DNA of 20,247 nucleotides. Origin: CAYLLT01 sp964591605. GTDB taxonomy: Bacteria > Planctomycetota > Phycisphaerae > UBA1845 > PWPN01. Location: the NCBI GenBank assembly GCA_964591605.1, contig CAZQEN010000112.1, positions 1 to 20,247 on the forward strand, in the 5' to 3' direction. The position numbers and the translations under genes were made by a program. Numbering within the stretch: position 1 is the stretch's first letter; every line of letters starts with the position of its first letter. Under the pieces are notes generated by a model that worked only from the letters and a program-made list of their open reading frames with translations, made no database searches and had not been told where the DNA came from. Below, piece by piece: positions 15,224 to 20,247 of the stretch.

Positions 15224-15814
15224 CTACAGTGGGGTCACCTGAATGGCCTTGGGAAGCGTCGGGCAGTAAAACTGACACACCCCGCAGCCCACGCAGCCGG
15301 GATCCTTGACGACGACCTCCCCCGTTTCGCCCAGCTCGATCGCCGCACGGCCCAGCGGGCACTTGTCAACACACAGGGTACAGTGCTCCCCCCGGCTCCG
15401 GACACACAGTGCCGCGTCCACCCGGGCCAGCCCCATCCGAATCTGCCCCGCGTCCGACACCAGCCGCAGTGCCCCGCTCGGGCACGCCTTCATGCACGAC
15501 AGCTCGTCGCAGACCACGCACGCGGACAGGTCCGGGTCGATGTACGGCGTGCCGGCGCGTTCCACGTCGGTGCCGGACAACGGCCGGATCGCCCGCGCCG
15601 GACACACGTCCACGCAGTTCCCGCACCGGTAACACGTGTCCAGAAACGCCTTTTCCGGCAGGGCCCCGGGAGGCCTCAGCACCGACCGCGCCACCGGCAG
15701 CGGAATATCGATCCGCTGCTCGATATACTCGGCCAGCGGCTCCATCAGACGCCGGATGCCCTTGAGAAACATCGCCCGGCGATCATGCGGCTGATTGTTG
15801 AGTTCGTCAGACAT
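15224..15814 (-). CDS. Four-cluster [4Fe-4S] ferredoxin-type protein, NapG/MauM-like
   Basis: A 196-aa electron carrier with four complete cysteine sets, enough for four [4Fe-4S] clusters: C61-C64-C67-C71 (CYRCGNCVDVC), C99-C102-C107-C111, C137-C145-C148-C152 and C174-C177-C180-C184. The irregular spacing of sets two and three is that of NapG/MauM ferredoxins. The N-terminus DRRAMFLKGIRRLMEPLAEY (11-30) followed by VLRPPGALPEKAFLDTC also matches NapG/MauM. No twin-arginine pair or signal is obvious, so it may be cytoplasmic. No nap or mau genes are near, so its redox partner is unknown. The ATG at 15812-15814 is chosen; a GTG at 15860-15862 would add 16 residues with three more cysteines. It follows the zinc-ribbon gene. 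Confidence 0.88.
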   Translation of the reverse strand: MSDELNNQPHDRRAMFLKGIRRLMEPLAEYIEQRIDIPLPVARSVLRPPGALPEKAFLDTCYRCGNCVDVCPARAIRPLSGTDVERAGTPYIDPDLSACVVCDELSCMKACPSGALRLVSDAGQIRMGLARVDAALCVRSRGEHCTLCVDKCPLGRAAIELGETGEVVVKDPGCVGCGVCQFYCPTLPKAIQVTPL

Positions 15815-15883
15815 CTGGCAGGTCGGATTCGCACAGGCCCGGTCGCAGATCGGCACGCTCACGCAACGCGAACGTCCCGATCA

Positions 15884-16144
15884 TCATTCACTCCCCTTCT
15901 GCCCACCCCTCAACTGACCCATCGCACGTTCCAGCTTCTCGATATTCGCGGTCAGTGTTTTAATCCGCTTGTTCATCTGCTCGAACGCCGCCCGGACGCC
16001 CGGCGCGAGCTCCATGCAGTCCTGGCAATAGAACCGGCTCGCCAGGCTGTGCCGGACCGGATACCGGTACGTCGCATTGCACGCCCGGCACACGCGCTGC
16101 TGCAGCTCCTGATCCTGCGTCGGGTCCACGTTCGGTTCGCTCAC
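15884..16144 (-). CDS. Small zinc-ribbon and coiled-coil protein
   Basis: An 86-aa protein. Two CxxC pairs, C19-x2-C22 and C40-x2-C43, would bind one zinc ion. The C-terminal half (51-79) is a charged helix (AAFEQMNKRIKTLTANIEKLERAMGQL) with heptad character, probably dimerising. I do not recognise a named family. The start is GTG; GCAGG lies about 6 nt before it. It lies between OsmC (77 nt upstream) and the ferredoxin gene (21 or 69 nt downstream depending on the start chosen), so a shared transcript is likely. A role in assembly or regulation of the ferredoxin is speculation from position. Confidence 0.75.
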   Translation of the reverse strand: MSEPNVDPTQDQELQQRVCRACNATYRYPVRHSLASRFYCQDCMELAPGVRAAFEQMNKRIKTLTANIEKLERAMGQLRGGQKGSE

Positions 16145-16221
16145 CGTAAGCCTGCGGGGGGTCCTCTCTTGAGTTTAGGCCCCGCCCCTGCGCCGTCCCA
16201 GAAAGCATCCCGGCACCCGCC

Positions 16222-16632
16222 TCACGTCCCCCACCTGAACGTGATCGGCGCCTCAACGTCCGGGTGCAGACTGCGATGCACCGGACATGAACGCCCCGCG
16301 TTTTCCAGACGATGACGATCGTCTTCCGAAAGCTCGTTCGGGACGTGCAGCGTCACCGCCAGCCGGCCGATCCGCCGGTGCGGAGTGGAGACCATCTCCT
16401 TAGTGACATGGACGGTCGTGCCCGACAGGTCGATCCCACACCGCTGGGCAACGATGCCCATCGTGGTCAGGATGCACGTCCCCAGCGCCGTGGCGACCAG
16501 GTCGGTCGGCGAAAAAGACTCGCCCTTGCCCATGTTGTCCGTCGGTGCATCGGTCGTCAGGGTGGTTTTCGACGGTCCGTGGATGGCCTCACATCGCAAG
16601 CCTCCCAGGTAACGAATCCGAATCTCGACCAT
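16222..16632 (-). CDS. OsmC/Ohr-family protein
   Basis: A 136-aa member of the OsmC family, thiol-dependent peroxidases that reduce organic hydroperoxides. Family marks are GESFSPTDLVATALGTCILTTM (37-58) with the resolving-type cysteine C53, and SCPVHRSL (115-122) with C116, the two cysteines expected for activity. The N-terminal EIRIRYLGGLRCEAIHGPS is typical of YhfA-like members that lack extra domains. The ATG has a strong AGGAGG with about 7 nt spacing. The upstream gap to adk is 129 nt and may contain a weak promoter (a TTGACT -35-like hexamer is visible). Probably not part of the adk message, but upstream of the zinc-ribbon gene. Confidence 0.92.
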   Translation of the reverse strand: MVEIRIRYLGGLRCEAIHGPSKTTLTTDAPTDNMGKGESFSPTDLVATALGTCILTTMGIVAQRCGIDLSGTTVHVTKEMVSTPHRRIGRLAVTLHVPNELSEDDRHRLENAGRSCPVHRSLHPDVEAPITFRWGT

Positions 16633-16761
16633 GCCGTGCCTCCTGCCCGGATCCGCACGATGGTCCCCGCTTGCATGGGCAAAGTCAACGCTGTCGCTCA
16701 GAATGAGGGGGGAGGGAGTATCGCACGAGCGCAGAAGCAGGACGCCGGAGATGCGGACCCT

Positions 16762-17511
16762 TCACGTCAGGAGGGGCTGGAGCGCCTCAAGCGTCTGTTC
16801 GAACACCCGCGGCGGTGCGTCCGCTGCCGACACGCACACCAGCAGGTTCTTGCAGCGATAGTGGTCGCGGAGCGGACCTGCGGTTTTCTCGTATTCCTGC
16901 AGACGCACCCGGATCGTCTCCGCCTTGTCGTCCACGCGCTGGTACAGCTCTCCGCCGCACGCATCGCACGCACCCTCGCGTAACGACGGCTTGTTCTTGA
17001 CGTGGTACGTCGCCCCGCACCCGCGGCAGGTCCGGCGCCCGCTGAGTCGATCGATCACCTCCTGCGTCGGCAGCTCATAGCTGACCACCGCATCAAGCAC
17101 GATGCCGACCTTCGCGAACATCTGGTCCAGGCACTCGGCCTGCGCCACCGTGCGTGGAAAACCGTCGAACAGAAAACCATAGTCGCATTTGAGGCAGGTC
17201 AACCGTTCGCCCACCAGGTCAATCACGATCTCGTCGGGAACCAGCTCGCCCCGCTGCATGTATCCCAGGGCCCGTTGCATCACGGGCGACACGTTCTGCG
17301 GATCAACGCATTTGGCCGCCCGGAAGACATCGCCTGTCGACAGATGGCAGCAGCCGAAACGCTCGCAGAGCAACTGCGCCTGAGTCCCCTTCCCTGTCCC
17401 GGGTGCCCCGAGCAGAATCATCCGGTACGCTCGCTCCGGATAGACATCGAGCTTGTGACATTCGGCCGTGCCGCCCTTGAGCCACGCGGCGTGATCGGTG
17501 GACAGGTTCAT
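16762..17511 (-). CDS. adk: Adenylate kinase with zinc LID and N-terminal extension
   Basis: Catalyses ATP + AMP = 2 ADP in the cytoplasm. P-loop GAPGTGKGT at 35-43, STGDVFR at 58-64, DGFPRT at 116-121, and the LID from 157 to about 195 with four zinc cysteines (C162, C165, C182, C185), then DDKAETIRVRLQEY (194-207). The core begins at RMILLGAPG, so residues 1-29 are an extension absent from E. coli Adk (214 aa against 249 aa). A further CLKC pair at 106-109 is unusual. GGAG about 6 nt before the ATG at 17509-17511 supports translating the extension. The gene is the first in a minus-strand series with OsmC downstream. Confidence 0.93.
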   Translation of the reverse strand: MNLSTDHAAWLKGGTAECHKLDVYPERAYRMILLGAPGTGKGTQAQLLCERFGCCHLSTGDVFRAAKCVDPQNVSPVMQRALGYMQRGELVPDEIVIDLVGERLTCLKCDYGFLFDGFPRTVAQAECLDQMFAKVGIVLDAVVSYELPTQEVIDRLSGRRTCRGCGATYHVKNKPSLREGACDACGGELYQRVDDKAETIRVRLQEYEKTAGPLRDHYRCKNLLVCVSAADAPPRVFEQTLEALQPLLT

Positions 17512-17777
17512 GTGAGACTCCGGTCGGACTGTGGCAGATCACGCTGACGCGCGTGAGCCGACCCCGCGCCCGACCCAATCCGCCGGGCAGGGACCGCCCT
17601 CCAACCTCTGCCGCAGATTCCGTGTTGACAGGGCTTTATCGCAAGGGGACCGCCGGGTAACATCGACGCACCTGCGACCTGGGCGAACAATTCAGCATGC
17701 CGCATGCCATGAGGGCCATCGCGGCTCGCCGCAGGTCGCCGATCCTGCTCCGCGCCCGAGAGAGGTGGGATGCCAAC

Positions 17778-19175
17778 ATGAATCCGCCCGATACGACCCA
17801 TCCGAGCCTGACCGACTGGACGATCGCGACACGGGCAGAACCGCTCATCCGTGTGGGAATTGTCCTGCCCGCCGATCGCCTGCCCACCCTCCAGGTGCGT
17901 ATCCCCGACGCGCCCCACCGGATCGACGGACTGGCAAGCCCTGAGCAGGTCCGCGGAGGGCAGGTCGAGCTACGCGCCGATTCGGACGTGGTCTCGCTCC
18001 ACGTGGGCGCCCGGCCGATCGGCGCCGCTGCCCGCCTGCGCCTCGAGCCGTGCGATCCCTCTCCGCTGGTCCGCGGGCAGGGCCTGCAGCTCTTCGGTGT
18101 CGTCGCCGGCCGCGGCTTTCACTGGGAGCGGCGAATCGACCCGACCTTCTGCGGAGCCTTCGAGTTCCACGCCGCCGGGTCGCATCTGCTCGCCATCAAC
18201 GAACTGCCGCTCGAGACTTATCTGGCCGGAGTGATCGCCGCGGAAATGAGCGGTGACTGCCCCCTCGAGTTCCTGCGCAGCCAGTGCATCGTCGCACGAT
18301 CCTGGGTCCTGGCCCACACCGAGGACAAGCACTCATCCCACGGGATCGACCGCTGCAACGACGACTGCTGCCAGCGGTATCAGGGCACGCTCGACATCAC
18401 CCCAACCGTCATCGACGCCGTCCGCTCCACCCGCGGCCAGATCATCCTCGACGAATCCCAGCAGAGGATCATCGACGCCAACTACTCCAAGAACTGCGGC
18501 GGAATCATCGAGTCGCCCGAGCACGTCTGGAACGTGCGAAAAGCCGGCCAGCGCCCGGCAATCGATGCCCCCCCCGCCTCGTCGGCACGCCGGTTCTTCC
18601 CCCTCCGCGAGGCCGATCTCGAGGAATACCTGACTGGCGACTGGCTTCGCCAGGCGGATGTGTTCTGCAGCCCCGCCGTCGTCCCGGAGCGCGACCTCCC
18701 GCGCTACCTGGGCAAGGTCGACGACGGCGGCGGCCACTTCCGATGGACCATCCGATACTCGCGCGACCAGCTCGAAGAGGTGCTGCGTCGAAAGTTCTTC
18801 TCGAGCCGGCCCGCCGACCCCCTGGGGACGCTGACCGATCTCACCGTCGTCGCCCGTGGCGACTCCGGCCGCGCCAAACAACTGCGGATCGACTATCGCG
18901 ACCCCGCCGGCCACTCGCGCTCGATCGACGTGCACACCGAATACGCCATCCGCGACGCACTTCACCCCAGCTTTCTCTACAGCAGCGCCTTCGTCGTCCG
19001 CATCCAGCGCGACGACGCAGGCCTGCCGACCACGATCGAGCTGATCGGGGCGGGCTGGGGCCACGGAGCCGGCCTCTGCCAGATCGGCGCGCTGGGCATG
19101 GCCCTGCAGGGGCACACGGCCGAGGCGATCCTCCACCACTATTTCAGCCCGATCCACATCCGGAGCTGTTACTGA
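17778..19175 (+). CDS. SpoIID/LytB-domain protein, probable peptidoglycan lytic transglycosylase
   Basis: A 465-aa protein of the SpoIID/LytB family, which cleaves denuded glycan strands during spore engulfment or cell-wall remodelling. The signature NELPLETYLAGVIAAEMSGDCPLEFLRSQCIVARSW lies at 141-176, with the catalytic Glu156 in AEMS. Then RSTRGQIILDE (216-226), YSKNCGGIIESPEHVW (236-251), and a C-terminal GWGHGAGLCQIGALGMALQGHTAEAILHHYF (425-455). The middle third is longer than in typical SpoIID and includes CNDDCCQRY (193-201). No signal peptide or membrane span is present at the chosen start, which is odd for an envelope enzyme. I chose ATG 17778 because GAGAGGTGGG lies about 8 nt before it; an in-frame ATG at 17697 adds 27 Arg-rich residues. 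Confidence 0.88.
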   Translation: MNPPDTTHPSLTDWTIATRAEPLIRVGIVLPADRLPTLQVRIPDAPHRIDGLASPEQVRGGQVELRADSDVVSLHVGARPIGAAARLRLEPCDPSPLVRGQGLQLFGVVAGRGFHWERRIDPTFCGAFEFHAAGSHLLAINELPLETYLAGVIAAEMSGDCPLEFLRSQCIVARSWVLAHTEDKHSSHGIDRCNDDCCQRYQGTLDITPTVIDAVRSTRGQIILDESQQRIIDANYSKNCGGIIESPEHVWNVRKAGQRPAIDAPPASSARRFFPLREADLEEYLTGDWLRQADVFCSPAVVPERDLPRYLGKVDDGGGHFRWTIRYSRDQLEEVLRRKFFSSRPADPLGTLTDLTVVARGDSGRAKQLRIDYRDPAGHSRSIDVHTEYAIRDALHPSFLYSSAFVVRIQRDDAGLPTTIELIGAGWGHGAGLCQIGALGMALQGHTAEAILHHYFSPIHIRSCY

Positions 19176-19225
19176 CGAGGCCCGTCCGGTCTTCCGCCGC
19201 TCCGCCCCTCCAGTTCGACGGGCGC

Positions 19226-19334
19226 GGCAATTCTTCCGCGAACTCCGGCCGACATTGTGGTGCAGCCGTCTCGGCTGCACATGCAGGCAGGACGCCAGCA
19301 CCACAACCGGCGGCCGCTACCCGGAAGAATTGCC
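19226..19334. repeat. Nested imperfect palindrome in the SpoIID-HAD gap
   Basis: Outer arms GGCAATTCTTCCG (19226-19238) and CGGAAGAATTGCC (19322-19334) are a perfect 13-bp inverted repeat. Inside lie TTGTGGTG (19255-19262) with CACCACAA (19299-19306), and at the centre TGCAGCCG-TCT-CGGCTGCA (19261-19279). The 109-nt structure is non-coding and could be a terminator of the SpoIID transcript, though without a T-run, or a dispersed palindromic element. Confidence 0.6.
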
Positions 19335-19401
19335 CGGTCCGGTTCGACTCGGCCCCGCGGCCGTTCTTGTCCCCCCGCGACGGCTTTGCTAGGCTGCCCG
19401 A

Positions 19402-20247
19402 ATGACATCCGAATACCGACTCATCGCCATCGACGTGGATGGCACACTGCTCGATTCCCGGAATCAACTCCCGGACGCCAACCGCCAGGCCCTCCACCGC
19501 GCGCACGAGGCCGGCCTCACCGTCTGCCTCTGCACCGGACGTTCCTACACCGAGACCCGCGGCGTGATCGACCAGCTCGGCCTCGACTCAGACCGCGGCA
19601 TCTTCGCCTTCGGCTCCATCGTCACCGAGCTGCCCAGCGGCAAGACGCTGCACCGCACCCCGCTCGAACCGGAGCTCGCCTCCCGCCTCGTGCAGTATTT
19701 CTCGCAGCGCGGCTACCCCGTGCTCCTGCTCTACGACGCCAGCCAGACCGGCGGCCTTGACTATGAACTGGTCCGCGGTATGCGCAACGTCGAAGCGTAC
19801 GAGCAGTTCCTCCGCCTCGCCCCCGCGCGGTCCGAACAGGTCGACCGCTGGACGCCCCGCGGCTTCGATCCGGTGCGCATCGGCATCGTCGATCAGCCGC
19901 AGCACATCAACGAGACCGTGGCCGCTCTCGCGAGCGAATTCTCCCCGAGCCAGATGAAATTCAACCCCATCTACGCCCCCAATTACCGGCTGCACGTGGT
20001 GGAGTGCTTCGCACCCCCGGTCAACAAGTGGTACGGCATCATGCAGGTGGCCGCCCGCCTGGGTATCCCGCGCGAACGGATCGTGGCCATCGGTGACGAC
20101 GTGAACGATCTGGAGATGATCCGCGAGGCGGGCCTGGGCGTGGCCATGGGGAACGCGATCGAGCGTGTCCGGCAGGCCGCCCGCTGGCACGCCCCCGCCC
20201 AGGACGACTGCGGCGTCGCCGCCACCGTCGAAGCGATCCTCTCCGGC
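19402..20247 (+). CDS. Cof-type HAD-superfamily phosphatase (3' end cut)
   Basis: A hydrolase of sugar or nucleotide phosphates, class IIB (Cof) HAD fold. 282 codons are visible with no stop, so only the final few residues are missing. Motif I DVDGTLLDS (11-19) carries nucleophile Asp11 and Asp13; motif II CTGRSYTE (44-51) carries Thr45; motif III lysine is K209 in VNKWYGIMQ; motif IV is GDDVNDLEMI (231-240). The cap lies between 85 and 200. AIGDDVNDLEMIREAGLGVAMGNA is the classic Cof C-terminal signature. It starts 226 nt after the SpoIID gene on the same strand. No strong ribosome site precedes the ATG. The in vivo substrate cannot be told from sequence. Confidence 0.94.
   Translation, partial: MTSEYRLIAIDVDGTLLDSRNQLPDANRQALHRAHEAGLTVCLCTGRSYTETRGVIDQLGLDSDRGIFAFGSIVTELPSGKTLHRTPLEPELASRLVQYFSQRGYPVLLLYDASQTGGLDYELVRGMRNVEAYEQFLRLAPARSEQVDRWTPRGFDPVRIGIVDQPQHINETVAALASEFSPSQMKFNPIYAPNYRLHVVECFAPPVNKWYGIMQVAARLGIPRERIVAIGDDVNDLEMIREAGLGVAMGNAIERVRQAARWHAPAQDDCGVAATVEAILSG

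Noticed and set aside
17622..17650. Sigma-70 promoter starting with the perfect TTGACA at 17622-17627 before the SpoIID gene
   Set aside because: No acceptable -10 hexamer occurs 16-18 nt downstream; the nearest TAACAT is about 27 nt away.
18284..19405. Plus-strand Arg/Pro-rich frame of 373 codons, and the opposite frame 18333-19304
   Set aside because: Both are shadows of the SpoIID gene, whose frame carries conserved motifs.

Overview
The window reads as GC-rich chromosome from a member of the Planctomycetota. I infer this from several things together. There is a secreted protein with a signal peptide, the planctomycete-style 'HDVYFGT...YYWRID' segment and a dockerin-like C-terminus. There is a UroD-like protein that is not HemE. 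Several palindromic intergenic repeat families also look familiar from these genomes, translating in silico to WWAEPTL/VGWALPT and LECGGxDAA. No rRNA or tRNA is present, so the assignment is indirect. Genes are mostly housekeeping and well spaced, with repeats and hairpins filling many gaps.

Layout. 1-1000 (minus): two Hsp20-family small heat shock genes, the outer one cut by the window edge; the inner one has a consensus-matching sigma-54 promoter. 1240-1931 (minus): RNase P RNA (rnpB), about 690 nt instead of the usual ~350-400, because a ~241-nt palindrome-rich element sits between the 3' strand of helix P2 and the conserved ACAGAA segment. 2182-3842 (minus): a DUF47/PhoU-like regulator and a PiT phosphate transporter in one operon with a good sigma-70 promoter. 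4004-4825 (plus): a TPR lipoprotein-like gene, possibly with a leaderless mRNA. 4974-6655 (minus): recO and nth, separated by heptad repeats. 6725-8533 (minus): a UroD-like protein followed by a DUF4241-like protein, probably one operon. 8905-11019 (plus): prolyl oligopeptidase. 11206-12123 (minus): a PhnP/PqqB-like metallo-beta-lactamase-fold hydrolase, divergent from an unrecognised 206-aa protein (12268-12888). 13063-14775 (minus): the secreted dockerin-like protein behind a long structured leader with two promoter candidates. 15224-17511 (minus): adenylate kinase, OsmC, a small zinc-ribbon/coiled-coil protein and a four-cluster NapG/MauM-type ferredoxin. 17778-19175 (plus): a SpoIID/LytB-domain protein. 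19402-end (plus): a Cof-type HAD phosphatase missing only its last few residues.

How it works together. The units are largely independent: protein quality control (Hsp20 pair), tRNA processing (rnpB), phosphate uptake (DUF47-PiT), DNA repair (recO, nth), peptide turnover (POP), nucleotide balance (adk), redox and peroxide chemistry (OsmC, ferredoxin) and envelope remodelling (SpoIID). The strongest unusual signal is the element-bearing rnpB. Next are the sigma-54 heat shock promoter, the two-promoter structured leader and the many repeat families lodged in gene gaps. I see no defence island, CRISPR array, prophage or transposase gene.
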